64,000 bases of DNA from Takakia lepidozioides (GCA_030704615.1 CM060731.1:60986756-61050755); one strand, 5' to 3'; counted from the first letter of the stretch, positions 1 through 11,149 are shown. Numbers and translations: made by a program. The notes: generated by a model from the letters alone, not told the origin.

Positions 1-410
1 CAGCCTGTCACAGCCCCAAAGGCCACAGGTCACAGCCTATCACAGCCCACAGCCCCAAAGGCCACAGGGCACAGCCTGTCACAACCCTATACAGGTCACA
101 GGGTCACAGCCCCACAGGCCACAGCCTGTCACAGCCCCCAAGGCCACAGGTCACAGCCTATCACAGCCCATCACAACCCCAAAGGCCACATGACACAGTT
201 TGTCACAGCCCTACACAGGTCACAGCCCCACAGGCCACAGGGCACAGTCTGTCACAGCCCCTCACAGCCCATCACAGCCCCACAAGCCACAGGGCACAGC
301 TTGTCACAGCTTGCCACAACCTGTCACAACCCCTCACAGCCCATCACAGCCTGTCACAGCCCGCCACAGCCCCATCCATGGCCACTCATGGCAGTTTAGC
401 CATTTCTCCA
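1..410. repeat. CACAGCC-rich satellite array
   Basis: Short irregular units built from CACAGCC, CTGTCACAGCC and AGGCCACAGG repeat without a break from the first base to about 375, so the array probably continues outside the window. Reading frames through it encode only low-complexity His/Ser/Pro peptides and are not genes. A minisatellite of the same core on the opposite strand lies inside the LTR at 5977-6232, which suggests a common origin, but the sequence flanking the two arrays does not match. Confidence 0.9.
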
Positions 411-429
411 AGGGGTTTAGCCACGCCAA

Positions 430-2110
430 GCTAGGATTTGTGTCTCTTGGACTCTAGGCTTCTTTTCACCGAGCGGCAGCTGTGAGGAAATCAGCAAGGT
501 ATTCTTGCTCTTTATGGCCCCCACACACCACCAATAGTAGCTCTAATTCCAAATGAAGATGTTTGCAACCGAAACTAAGTGCACAAGGTTCATTTTAACT
601 CACAAAATAACGTCATTGATCCCTATGGCGACTAACCAAACATGGCTGACTTCCAGCCCTTGTAGGCACTCATTCACGTGCTTTTCTTGACCATAGCATG
701 CCCTTCGCACCTAATCCATCCCCTGCACCTGCTGCTTCAAGAGTTGTGCACCCTTCAAGCTTGAAGTTGAAACCCCAACTCACATATGCCCTACAAGTAC
801 TTTTATTTCACCCCAAGTGGAAACCAGCCCTAGCCCTTCCGTTCTAGCTCTCTAAAGCTTGAAAACAAGAGCCTCAATGGGCTGAAGGCATGCTCCACAC
901 ATGCCCCACTCTCACCATAAGAGAATCAGTTCCTTTGCTTCATTTCTTACACCCACAAACCTGAAAATACAAGCTTCAGCGGGCTGAAAGCATGCTCCAC
1001 ACATGCCCTACAGGAAAACCAACCCCTTCTTTCCTTTCTTGCACTCCCAAACCTGAAAGTACAAGCCTTCAACAGGCTGAAAGCATGCTCCACACATGCA
1101 TTGCCCTCATATAAGGGAAGTCAGCCCTTCCCCACTTCCTTGCTTGCCCTCCAAGCTTGAAGATGGAAGCTTCAATGAGCTGAATACATGCTCCACACAT
1201 GCAACCCCTTCACACAAGAGGTATCAGCCTCCTATCTTGACTCCTTGGCTCCTTGATGCTCTCTAAGACAAGACTAAGCACTCCACAGCCTTTGCCAAGC
1301 TCCTGAAATCCTAAGGCTTACATTTCCAGCCACAAGACACTCCTCTTGTGGTGCAAGAGCTCTTCTTCCAAGCTCTGAAACCCTAGGTGCACATTCCATG
1401 GCCTTGCCGCACCTCTTAGCTCCTGTTCCAGCCTTGCTCTTGCCATGACAAGAGCCATCTCAATGCTGAAGCTCGAGATTGAAACCCAATCTCAACATAC
1501 TCCACAAAGTGCACTGATTTGCCCCAAGCCAAATCAGCCCTTTCGCTTGGTCTTGCAATCCTTCACACAATGAAAGCTAACCATCAAGGTGCTCTGGAAT
1601 TACCTGCAGCATGGCGCTTTCATCTCTGAAGCTGAAGATCGAATGCCAAGGTCTACCACCTCGTAACCCACATTGCCTCCGCTTCTAACAACCAAGGGCT
1701 CCACGGTGCTCCTTGCATAACAACCTGGTTTCTCTCATCCTCAAGCAAAAACCACAAGTGCTACAAGTAACTCGTATCTGGCACTCACAGATACGAGCTC
1801 ATCTTTCTCGAGTGATAAAGAAGAAGAATACAAGCACAAGCTCATGCGAGCTCACAAAGCTGAAGCATAAACTCATGCATATATAATCTCATCACTCAAA
1901 TACAAGTCAAGCCAAGTGCACCCCACGCCATGGGGAATCCACACTACGGCGCCATAGCTAGGCGCGGTGAGGCTCAACTCGAGAAAGATGAGCCTCCCGC
2001 GCTTGCCGTGAAGATAACCACTCCAGGGCCTAAATCTGCCTTGACCCCTGGATTGACACTAAGGCCAATCCCAAATGTCAATATGTAAAAGTTAGCTATT
2101 TCCTAGCTAG
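430..2110 (-). repeat. Decayed LTR-like long repeat
   Basis: No coding region is visible. The reverse complement of about 1550-2100 shares ordered blocks with 24230-24800: a GAGGCTCATCTTTC..GTTGAGCCTC block, then a CTTGGCTTGA..TTGAGTG block, then a TATCACT..GAGTGC block. These look like two diverged copies of one retrotransposon LTR or leader. Within 860-1220 a 95-103-base unit is repeated four times, each copy holding CATGCTCCACACATGC (near 888, 990, 1083 and 1186). Assignment to an LTR is inferred from the second copy lying upstream of a gag gene. Confidence 0.45.
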
Positions 2111-3406
2111 TTTCATTCTAGTGGTAAAATAACTTGACACTAGGAAGCTGCAAATATTTCGCAATTTTACCACATCTGGGAAAGCGGTGCTCTTTTATCT
2201 TGGACGAAGCTATTGTTAATCTGTCACAGAGAAGGGTTCTCAGCAGGGTGGAGGCCAGGGACGCTAAACCGTGAGCGTTGAGCGGTGAGCTCGAAATTGT
2301 GAGCCCATAATATAAATTATAAATGATTATGAGCATGGATGGGTCGTCAAAACATTAAGAAATGGGACATATTTCCACGGATTACTGTATAGCGACCCTA
2401 TATCCGAGGAAGCCAAAAAATGACAATTCAACAATGACAAAAAGTGTACTTCAAACTATACCAAAAGACTGGAACAGATGTACAAATGGAACATATCGAG
2501 ATCATTTGGTTGACACTCACGTAAATACACCAAATTGGTCATAAAAAGCAATGAATCAAATATCAGAAGAGTCTTCCACTCCTTTCATAGTTTTGAAGGA
2601 TAAGATTTCTGGTACAATGCCCAGAAAGCACCCCATCGGACTTGAAGATTTTTCTTTCTATGAACAGAGAATCCACTTCCAAATTGAATCGAAGTTCAAC
2701 ATCTTGTGCCCCGACAATAACAAACCTACCCTCATCCATACCTAATACGAATGAAATTGAATTTCCATAAACGTATAAAGATGCATGGTCAGGCATATCA
2801 CAGGCTATTGCAAGCCAAAGAGGATGCTGGAAACAATGAGAAAGAGAACAAGACACTATGTGTACAACCTGGAGGGGTATGTACAATATCATGATAACAA
2901 ACACACCGCCACAGACTCATCAATAGCACTACAAAGGAAGAATATTTATGTTGTCATCGTATTTAATTCTTACACATCCCATGTCATCATTCTGTTTTTT
3001 ATAATAGAATCCAAATAGAAACTCATACCCATATTTTGTAGAATCAGACATTGGACCAAAATACTAAATATTTATTTGATTTAGTTTTAAAATATCATTT
3101 TATCTTATTTCAATAAAAAATTATCTAGGATATTTAACCTGATATATAGATGTAAATATATATACCAATATATAAAATATATATTCAGATTCAAAACTGA
3201 TATTAATATATATTGCTCCAAAATAAATCTTATTTTTTCTATTATGTCATTCACTCATTGTTTATGAAAATTATATTATTTATAAAATAAAATTTGGATT
3301 CCAGATTTGGCCCAAAGAAATGATGGAATTTTATTTTATTTTATTATAATAAAAACGTGTATGCGCCGGCACATACGAAATATGAGGGCCACTGTCCCCT
3401 ATTTTG

Positions 3407-3437
<31 letters not shown>

Positions 3438-4040
3438 ACCGTTGTCTGGTATGCGCCGGCGCATACGAAATATGAGGGCCACTCCCCCCTGTTTTGCAAG
3501 GGAAAAAAAAATAGCCTGAGGAAATTCTTGTCTGAGATTCATTTCGCCATAAAAACCTATATGTGCATGATTATACCCGAAATGAAGACACTAATGTTTG
3601 AGACCCCAGTTTTCTTTAACATGTTCATCCAAAACCCTATGCGCCTGTTCTACAAGCAGAACATTCTTTCAGGGGCAGTATCGTTTCCACTGGCATACTG
3701 GACTCCTATAGCATGAAAAATGTTCCAACTCATTTCATTGAGATGGTCATGGCCTCCTCCATTGAGCAACATCCTATCTTTGTAGGAGTTGTTTGCAATC
3801 ATGTCAAGGTACACGGTTGTAGTTAGACCTCTTATGTCACTCAAAAAACTTCTGCGGGAATATAGGGTTATTCTGTCGTAAGGCTACACGGTTAAAGGTC
3901 TTCCAATATTCAATATGTAATCCGCTGGAATATGGGGTTTTCCCATTCGTGAGCCTATGCTCACGAATACAAGCTCATAGCTCTCAAGCTCACACATCTA
4001 GGCTCACGGAATAGCATTCATGGGCTTACGATCTAGCATT
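2111..4040. other. AT-rich stretch without a recognisable gene
   Basis: Short open frames exist (for example 2362-2544, 2785-3018 and 2563-2904 on the minus strand), but none carries a motif I recognise and both strands are equally open. The segment 3050-3350 is strongly AT-rich. It may be old transposon sequence. Confidence 0.4.
3357..3490. repeat. Direct repeat with perfect palindrome around (TA)n
   Basis: A roughly 40-base segment beginning TATGCGCCGG and containing ACGAAATATGAGGGCCACT occurs at about 3359 and again at about 3449, separated by a (TA)n microsatellite (3409-3434). In the second copy the first 18 bases, GTATGCGCCGGCGCATAC, are a perfect palindrome. In the first copy one base breaks it. 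It may be the end of a small mobile element or a microsatellite-mediated duplication. Confidence 0.75.
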
Positions 4041-4049
4041 CCCCGAGTG

Positions 4050-5472
4050 GAGGCTGGTCACTCAGAATATCCCAGATACATGGATTTCCCTTGCTTCCTT
4101 ACCTTCCAATCGGAGACTTCTTCTTGGCACCTGGTTGGGCAGTAATCTGCTAAATTGCAGCACTATGTTCTACGTTTTTTCCATAGCTGGTTCTAAGCTA
4201 CGTACAGGGTTAGAAATTCAAAGTAAAACCAAGTGGTTTTCTCTACTCCCATGTGCTAGATGAAGTGGAAGAAGACCAGTTCGTGGCAATCAAGGTCTTC
4301 TGTTTGGCCTCAGGAGAAGTCAACCCTCTTCTTGATAATGGGAGGCATACCAACCCTTTCCTTATGTGGTTCTTGACATCTCTGATCTCCCTCTTGCAAT
4401 TTGATCCGGGTGAATGGATGTGGAGAGACAATAGGCATAGTCATTTCTTTTCATACTCAGTCAAGATGGGCTGTAAACTGCTTAGATCTCCTATGATCTA
4501 TCTTCATGGATGTGAAATGGTCTTCGAAATGGGTGCACATTGAAGACTGCCCATTCTCTTGGTCTAAAATTTGGGGTGACGTTTGGAGAAAAGATATGAC
4601 TTCTAGGATAAGTGGTTTCATATGGAAGTTGGTTAGTAGAATTTTGCCTATTTGTGCTCATTTCTCTGATGGTGATGTCAACTGTTGCTCATGCCATTTG
4701 CAAGTTCCACAGACAATAGAATATTGTATGTATGCTTGTCCTCTGGCTGCCAGAGTATGGAACACGGTTCTTTGTTTCTACAAACCTTGGAAGTCCTTGG
4801 CTGTGCCCTCTCTTTCCATTATGCTTTTAAATCATTCGTAGGGCCATCTGTGGACTGACTGCCCGGTATGGTCAACTATTAGAGCTCACAGCTTGTGGAG
4901 CCTTTAGAAGGCTAGACGTGGGCTCTTATTTGAGGGGAAACAGACATGTGTGAGGATGATTCTCTGTAGGGTTCACTCAGACATGTTGTGTGAGGCCAGA
5001 AAGGCTTGGCGGGTGATGGGGGAAGCTTTTTGTAGATGTAGCCGCAGAAGGAGAGATCAACTGCTTAGTCAATTTGACAACTCTTGGGGTAAAGGAGGGA
5101 TCATCTACACCAGATCTCCGTCCTCAGGAATTCTATGGAAGGACACCATCCCACCAGGCTGGGAGCTCAATTAACTCAAGGCAGTTACTTGCTGATGGAG
5201 AAGATTCTGAGGTGAACTGGAGGCATCGGCGCTCTCTTAGAAAGACTAGATCTAAAACTCAACTGTCTTTTCAAACCTACAAAAGAAAGCGTGGGAGCTA
5301 TTTAGCTTCTGCCCTTGCCTTTCTTTCTTCTGCTCAATTTGGGGGGCTGTTTGTCGCGCGGCTTTTACTCACCCATCCCTTCGCTATCCGAGGCGGAAAC
5401 TCCAAGATAGAAGAGTTGGAAATCTCTAAGTACTCAGCCCGCGCAGAACAATCAGTCATGACCTACAGCTAG
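4050..5472 (+). pseudogene. LINE retrotransposon 3' fragment (zf-RVT region)
   Basis: Conceptual translation in two frames gives the C-terminal part of a plant LINE ORF2. A segment with F-D-P-G-E-W (about 4398-4420) is followed by W-R-K-D..I-S-G-F-I-W-K-L-V (4585-4635) and the Cys-rich C-S-C-H..T-I-E-Y-C-M-Y-A-C zinc motif of the reverse-transcriptase zinc-binding domain (zf-RVT, near 4690-4740). The end matches the end of LINE-C: both carry a VNWRHR/INWRHR motif near the C terminus (5210 and 47065 regions). Frameshifts and stops show it is dead. The reverse transcriptase core is missing, as expected of a 5'-truncated insertion. It is cut at 5472 by the LTR that follows. Confidence 0.8.
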
Positions 5473-6353
5473 TGTATCATGGGGGTGTTTCCTATTTGTT
5501 TCCCTTTCCGCATTCATCTTAGCTACCTTACCATTGATAATTAAGTATCAGTTTGCTTCATCGATCTATCGGTTCCCTCCACTAATCCATTCAATCCACA
5601 GCTTCACTCAGATCTCTCTACACAGTGTGATTGTATCGTATAAGTATCAGATTATGATTTATCAGGTATCAGGCCGAAGCCATTATGTCTCTAATCTGCT
5701 CTACAATATCACTCTAGCTTTGCATATGACAAGCATCTACTAATCCTCTTTTCTCCTTCATCGTGCTCTCCGATCTCCGCTCCCGCCTGACTCCGAAGTC
5801 CTCCCCGAATAATGATCCCCTCATCATTCCCCGTTCTTCCCTTTATCCTCCTATCCGCGGTTCTAACCGTTTCCCTCTCTAACCGTCGTATGTGAACTAA
5901 CATGTTCCCTTCACAGGTGTTGTTCCCCACAGTCGTTCCCTGTCCTACTCTTCGTTCCCTATTATCGTGACAGCTGTGTCAAGCGGTGACTGGCTGTGTT
6001 TGGCTGTGTCGGGCTGTGACTGGCTGTGTGGCTGTGCCGGGCTGTGACTGGCTGTGTGGGTTGTGTCTGCTGTGACGACTGTGACGGGCTGTGTGGGCTG
6101 TGTGGGCTGTGACGACTGTGACGGGCTGTGTGGGCTGTGACGGCTGTGTGGGCTGTGTGGGCTGTGACGACTGTGACGGGCTGTGTTGGCTGTGTGGGCT
6201 GTGACTGCTGTGTCGGCTGTGTGGGCTATGTAACCCCCCTCTACAGTGCGCTGCTGTCACCCCTAAGGTTCCTGTTTGTCTCAGTCTGTGCAAAAATTAA
6301 GGGTACCCTACAGATCCCGTATAAGTGTCTAAGTCCCCTACAGTCCTCTAACA
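5473..6353 (-). mobile_element. 3' LTR of a minus-strand LTR retrotransposon
   Basis: Read on the minus strand, the segment starts TGTTAGAGGACTG at 6353, directly after a polypurine tract, and ends CCCATGATACA at 5473, giving TG..CA (TGT..ACA) ends and a length of 881 bases. It interrupts the LINE fragment at 5472. It contains a minisatellite (5977-6232). The matching 5' LTR and target duplication are not in the window, because the element runs into the assembly gap. The boundaries are my inference from the ends and the tract. Confidence 0.65.
5977..6232 (-). repeat. GGCTGTG minisatellite inside the LTR
   Basis: About 30 imperfect copies of a 7-12-base unit with the core GGCTGTG (plus strand), for example GGCTGTGTGGGCTGTGACGA repeated. 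The plus-strand unit is the reverse complement of the CACAGCC array at 1-410. Confidence 0.85.
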
Positions 6354-6378
6354 TTTACCCCTTCCCCCCTCAAAAAGC
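6354..6378 (-). other. Polypurine tract next to 3' LTR
   Basis: On the minus strand the sequence GAGGGGGGAAGGGGTAAA lies immediately before the LTR start TGTTAG. This is the usual place and composition for the plus-strand primer of an LTR retrotransposon. It follows the stop codon of the coding region at 6393 by less than 40 bases. Confidence 0.7.
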
Positions 6379-6392
6379 CGTGTCCTCACGGT

Positions 6393-8048
6393 TTACTGTT
6401 TCCGAGTAGCAAACCTTTGTGAGTGAGCACCTTGTTGACGTTGAGAGTTTCGTGGTGGGCTGTGTGTACGAGCCCGAGGTCTGTCTCTGGTTGATGGAGA
6501 TGGTTGATCACTACTTGGATAAGTGAGGCCTTCTGGAGGCTGATATCGAGGTAATCTTTCCGGCATAGGAGATCCCCTTTGTTTCTTCTCTTCCATCTGA
6601 ATTGCATAGTCTTCTCCCATGTCAAAAGAATTCTGTGAAGAAACAGTTGTATCAGAATCCTCATCGCCTCTCAGGTGTTTTAATTTTCGAACTTTTTGTG
6701 GAATCATCTTGGGCATACAATGCTGTCCTACCATGTCTGGAAGTTTGCATTTTACGACCTGGTGTAACCGTTGAACAGCAAAATTGGTGTAGACACTGAG
6801 CTCCTTGTCTGTCCAAATGAGTGGGGTACCAATTACTGGTGCAGCGTGCAAGTATTTCCATGCGATATGTCCCTTATAGAAAATGTCATCAAGTCCGAAT
6901 TTCTGTGTTGACAAATTGTTGCAGGCTGCTTGAAACCATGAACGAATTTGAGAATCCTTCTGTATCATAACTTTTGGGTCATATAGGTACATATGAGGTG
7001 GCACCGAAGGTAATACCCAATGATCTCCACTGGAGTAACTTTGAAAGCGTGCTTGCATCTTTTGTTGCTCAATGTGGTAACGTATCAGAAAACAAGCAGC
7101 GTAGTATAGCCCGCACCCCATGACAATACTTGCTATTTCCTTGGTCTTGGTATAAATGAGTCCATGTACAACCTGGAAAGCAACCAATTCCCTCAACATG
7201 GTACCTGCCTCGTGCCAGTATTGTGCAAAGTGATGATCTTCAATATGTCGATTGTTTGGAAGAACTTTAGTCCTGGTTGCCACTGGCAGCCAAATACGCA
7301 TGATTTGGTAGTAATGTGCGAATGACTGCGGAGGACTAAATTCTTTCCAAGCCAAATCCAACATGATGGGAATTTGGTTGAAGGGCATAATCATAGCCCT
7401 ACTGTACTCCCTGGCAGCTGGAGTTTTAGGTGGGTTAAAAGCTGCATTGCCCCATACCTCCGGCTGTGGTGGCTGTGGTGTGGTTGTAGTAACCACAGGT
7501 TCAGCTACTGGTACACTGACCTGTTGTGGTGGTGGTGGTACTGGTTCCTGTACCATTGGCATCTCCTGCACCTCCTGTGAAGACTGAAAAGCCAGAGTTC
7601 TGGCTTGCAAATAAGAAGCCATTAGCTGTTCCTGAGGGATATAGACTCTTTGGTCGATGTTTGAAGTGAGGTCTTCCACTTGAGTCTGGAGTCCGTCTAC
7701 ATCCTCTTGTAACTCTGCTATCCTACTATAGACATTGTCTATAGTAGTTGTGGCAATGTTCTGCACCTGCAGTCTAAGCTCATTCATCTCGCTTTGGGTG
7801 AGCTTCCGTGGGCTTTTGCCCTCTACTGGCCCTTGTGCTAACCAGACCTGCATAAGGCTGTTATCCACCAAGCTGCTTGTGGTTCCCCTGAGAGTTTGCT
7901 CCTCTCTTAGCTTATACAATTCCAACTGCTGTTGTAAAGCCTTCATGCGCTTCGCCTGTGGCTCAACCAATTGCGCATAGGCAGCAAGTAGATTATTGGC
8001 TTCTTTCGAAGCCTTGTTACTGACCGCGATTTCATTTCTATTGGCCAC
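6393..8048 (-). CDS. Unknown coiled-coil Gag-like protein, C-terminal part
   Basis: This 551-residue open frame belongs to the LTR element and ends just before its polypurine tract. Residues about 1-150 are Gln/Leu/Glu-rich and look like coiled coil. Residues about 165-200 are rich in Pro, Val and Gln (PPPPQQ). Residues about 215-430 form a globular region with many Trp, His and Tyr (for example LAWKEFSPP, FAQYWHEAGTM, YYAACFLIRYH). The end is basic and Pro/Ser/Arg-rich. No zinc knuckle, protease, reverse transcriptase or integrase motif is visible. I do not recognise the family. Position suggests a structural (Gag-like) protein of a non-autonomous element or an additional ORF of a full one. 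The natural start lies upstream: the frame continues from the next ORF through one frameshift near 8050. Confidence 0.55.
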   Translation of the reverse strand: MANRNEIAVSNKASKEANNLLAAYAQLVEPQAKRMKALQQQLELYKLREEQTLRGTTSSLVDNSLMQVWLAQGPVEGKSPRKLTQSEMNELRLQVQNIATTTIDNVYSRIAELQEDVDGLQTQVEDLTSNIDQRVYIPQEQLMASYLQARTLAFQSSQEVQEMPMVQEPVPPPPQQVSVPVAEPVVTTTTPQPPQPEVWGNAAFNPPKTPAAREYSRAMIMPFNQIPIMLDLAWKEFSPPQSFAHYYQIMRIWLPVATRTKVLPNNRHIEDHHFAQYWHEAGTMLRELVAFQVVHGLIYTKTKEIASIVMGCGLYYAACFLIRYHIEQQKMQARFQSYSSGDHWVLPSVPPHMYLYDPKVMIQKDSQIRSWFQAACNNLSTQKFGLDDIFYKGHIAWKYLHAAPVIGTPLIWTDKELSVYTNFAVQRLHQVVKCKLPDMVGQHCMPKMIPQKVRKLKHLRGDEDSDTTVSSQNSFDMGEDYAIQMEEKKQRGSPMPERLPRYQPPEGLTYPSSDQPSPSTRDRPRARTHSPPRNSQRQQGAHSQRFATRKQ

Positions 8049-8968
8049 AATGGTTGTTGCAACTCCACGATGTATTTCTCTTGCTCAGCTTCCATCTGCC
8101 TGTATTGCTTGAAAGTATCTTCATTGCGACAGATTGTATTCTTCATATCGACACTGAGCTTCATGTGCTCCACATTCTCTTCTTCTGCCTTCGTACATTT
8201 TTCCGCTTGACTGTTTATTTCTTTTGTTGATTGGTCAAGCATAGTTGTAAATGTAGCGCATTGTATCGCCATCCTGTTATGCACTGTCTGCAACTCCGTA
8301 TGTAGTGCATTCAGTTCTTGCAACTTGCTTTCATGCTGCACCTGCATTTGGTATAGCTGTTGCTTATGTGCTTCGTGCAACTGGTCTTGCGCGAGGCCTG
8401 CCTCAATCAATTGTTGCTTGGCCAATTGCAAAGCCATTTCTGTATTGGCCAAGTCCTGCTTCATCTTGAGAGTGACCTCTTCATCGACCTTGTTTGCACA
8501 CTCAGTGGCAAGTCGAGCCTCAAACTCCTTCCTGAGTTCTTCTTTCAAGGCTGTCAATTGGGTAATTGGAACATGGGTTTTGACATAAGTCCCCAACAAA
8601 TTAAGTGTCCTGCCTATGGAACTCATCAGCATTGCCTGTTGAGGGTCATCATGGTGAGGTTGCTGCTGTTCCTCCTGATCTTCAACAGTATGATGTCTCA
8701 CTAACCATTCAGACCATTGTCCCACCGGATTTTCTTCCTGAACTACTTTATTTATGACCGGTGCTACAGTGTCATGGCCTTCCGCCTGTGGTACCTCCGA
8801 CACAGGTGTGTGCATTATATGTACCTCAGGATTTCTCTTGGGCAACTGTTGCACCTCTGGGATTTCTGTCTGCTTGACCAGACCAGAATATTCATAGAGA
8901 AGGTCCCCTTTCTCTATTTCTGCCACTATCTGTTCTGTAGTTGGAATATCTATCCCTTCACTTTCCAA
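8045..8968 (-). CDS. Unknown coiled-coil Gag-like protein, middle part
   Basis: This open frame (341 residues if read to its own stop at 7943) is dominated by Gln, Glu and Leu heptads from about residue 110 onward, for example LKMKQDLANTEMALQLAKQQ, so a long coiled coil is likely. Its last 35 residues before the stop are an out-of-frame reading of the start of the 551-residue frame. The two are therefore best read as one protein of about 850 residues broken by a single frameshift near 8050, either a mutation or a ribosomal frameshift. The N-terminal 100 residues are acidic and unmatched to any family I know. Confidence 0.5.
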
Positions 8969-9022
8969 ATCAATTATTCGGGTTGAGCTGCATGGATAAC
9001 TTGTGACCTTGTGACAAGTCGT

Positions 9023-9735
9023 TCAAGTGGCTGTGTTGGTTGTGATGCAGAAGTAACTTTCTATCTCCCTCTCTGAAGGTCCTGCTTCCAGTAATAACAT
9101 TCTTTTGTGCTGCTGTGCCCCTTCCTGGTCATGAGCTTGGGAAACATTATCATGCGGAATCCGTGAAGCCAGTGGATCTGCCACTACAGTCTTTCCCCTT
9201 CTCTGCCTCTTAGTCTCGGGTTGTGCTGCTAGTCCACCCTCACTGTGTGAAGAGCCTTGGTCTTCCATTGCAGTTGTTTCTGGCTCAAACACTCCCATTT
9301 CCTTCCTTTCTTGTGCATTAAGTATGCGAGAATCAAGGATTATTTGAGCAATGATTGGGCCAGACACTATGATAGGAGATTTTGCGGTAGTACCTTGTAA
9401 TCTTTTCATCTCCTCTACCAGTGCGTTGTACATTATGTCCGCCCATGGTACCTCTTGTCCCTTCAAGCCTTTGAGGATTTCCTCTGTGAAGGATCTGCTC
9501 AAATATTGTTGGTTCTGTTTCAGGGCAATCAGAACGTTCAATACTTGGCCTATGTCTTTTAACCCTGGGTACACAGCTTTGGTACAAGCATAACCCTGAG
9601 TTTTAAAGAAACTCCTTCTTGGAATAAATCCCCTATTTGCAGTCGTCTTTCCCTGTGTTCCTCCACATACACATGACCTGCTGGCAATCGAAACAATTGC
9701 TGGAGGTATAGGGAGTAATCATTTCAATTCAACTC
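9023..9735 (-). pseudogene. Unknown LTR-element protein, N-terminal part
   Basis: The frame 9023-9574 encodes a helical domain (GQVLNVLIALKQNQQYLS, then VPWADIMYNALVEEMKRLQ, then a segment ending in IVSGPIIAQIIL). The tail is charged and holds a basic RQRRGK patch. The sequence just upstream (9580-9730) continues in a shifted frame (YLQQLFRLPAGHVYVEEHRE) into the gap, so the coding region is broken at about 9580. The V-P-W-A-D..S-x-x-x-x-G-P-x-I-A pattern resembles capsid-like domains in plant retroelement ORFs only loosely. It is followed closely by the coiled-coil frames, in the same orientation. Confidence 0.45.
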
Positions 9736-9759
9736 CCTTCACCGTTGTTGTTCCTGTCT

Positions 9760-10259
9760 NNNNNNNNNNNNNNNNNNNNNNNNNNNNNNNNNNNNNNNNN
9801 NNNNNNNNNNNNNNNNNNNNNNNNNNNNNNNNNNNNNNNNNNNNNNNNNNNNNNNNNNNNNNNNNNNNNNNNNNNNNNNNNNNNNNNNNNNNNNNNNNNN
9901 NNNNNNNNNNNNNNNNNNNNNNNNNNNNNNNNNNNNNNNNNNNNNNNNNNNNNNNNNNNNNNNNNNNNNNNNNNNNNNNNNNNNNNNNNNNNNNNNNNNN
10001 NNNNNNNNNNNNNNNNNNNNNNNNNNNNNNNNNNNNNNNNNNNNNNNNNNNNNNNNNNNNNNNNNNNNNNNNNNNNNNNNNNNNNNNNNNNNNNNNNNNN
10101 NNNNNNNNNNNNNNNNNNNNNNNNNNNNNNNNNNNNNNNNNNNNNNNNNNNNNNNNNNNNNNNNNNNNNNNNNNNNNNNNNNNNNNNNNNNNNNNNNNNN
10201 NNNNNNNNNNNNNNNNNNNNNNNNNNNNNNNNNNNNNNNNNNNNNNNNNNNNNNNNNNN
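9760..10259. other. Assembly gap of 500 N
   Basis: Exactly 500 undetermined bases, a conventional placeholder length, so the true distance is unknown. Reading frames across it are not real. It hides the 5' parts of both the minus-strand LTR element and the plus-strand LINE-B. Confidence 1.
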
Positions 10260-10295
10260 TGAAACCAAGGAGGCAGCCTTGCAAGCTCTCAAGTT
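10260..10295 (+). pseudogene. LINE-B ORF1, piece left of CACTA-1
   Basis: The 36 bases after the gap encode E-T-K-E-A-A-L-Q-A-L-K and end with GTT, the 3-base target duplication. Joining base 10295 to base 16201 (one GTT removed) continues the same frame into F-N-P-Y-V-H-G-F-N-I at 16201. The CACTA element therefore landed inside LINE ORF1. Confidence 0.7.
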
Positions 10296-11149
10296 CACAA
10301 CAACAGACGAGCGTTTTATGACTGCACATATGACTATTTTTCAGTCATACATGCGTTCATGACTACATCACTCTGTAGTGAAAAAAGCCCTGTCATAGCG
10401 ACTAGTCTTTAGGACTGCATTTTGCAAGTCATAGCCGTGACTGCGTGCGTGGCACCTGGAGTCATGCATAAGAGAGTGATGATAGTTACAACTCTATGAC
10501 TTACATACGACTAACTATATGACTACATTGTCTGATGAGCGTTGCTTACATGGAGAGGCTTAGAAGAACACGTGCACACTGCGCAAGCGACACGTCACGA
10601 CACCTGTTGCACTTCAGATGTGACATGTGAGGCGATGGCACTAGACATAATAATGACTAGCATATATGGCAGGTTATGCCACGTGTCATCAAGAATGTCT
10701 CTGAAAATAATTTAATAGTTATATTTGTAATTTTAAATTCTTAAATTTATATTTATTTTTGAAAACAGGGGATAGCAGCTTGGAAAATTTTAAATGTATT
10801 ATTGTTTAATTTAATAATGTTATCAAAATAAAAGTAGATTAAATGATTTAAATTCTTCATTACATGGTGAAATTCTGATATAAAAACAGAATGGACCCCT
10901 CTTACATACTAGCAACCACAAAGGACATTCAAATAGACAAGTACAGGGGAATATACGCCGTGTAAATTATATTACAAAAATCCAAATGAGACCAATGTCC
11001 CAATGGACACCTCAAAGGCCACAAGGTCCAAAAATCCATGCCTGAAAAGGTCCAATAAGCAAAAAATAAGCAAGCCCACACATGGGCTGAATTGTTGTAG
11101 TACTAGTTTGTTCTGGTGCTACTAGAATCAAGGACCCTGTTAAACAGTG

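Noticed and set aside
190-457. Overlapping plus-strand open frames encoding His/Ser/Pro-rich peptides
   Set aside because: They are translations of the CACAGCC satellite and have no codon bias or motif beyond the repeat.
9729-10362. Open frames spanning the N run
   Set aside because: They exist only because the 500 unknown bases contain no stops; no evidence supports them.
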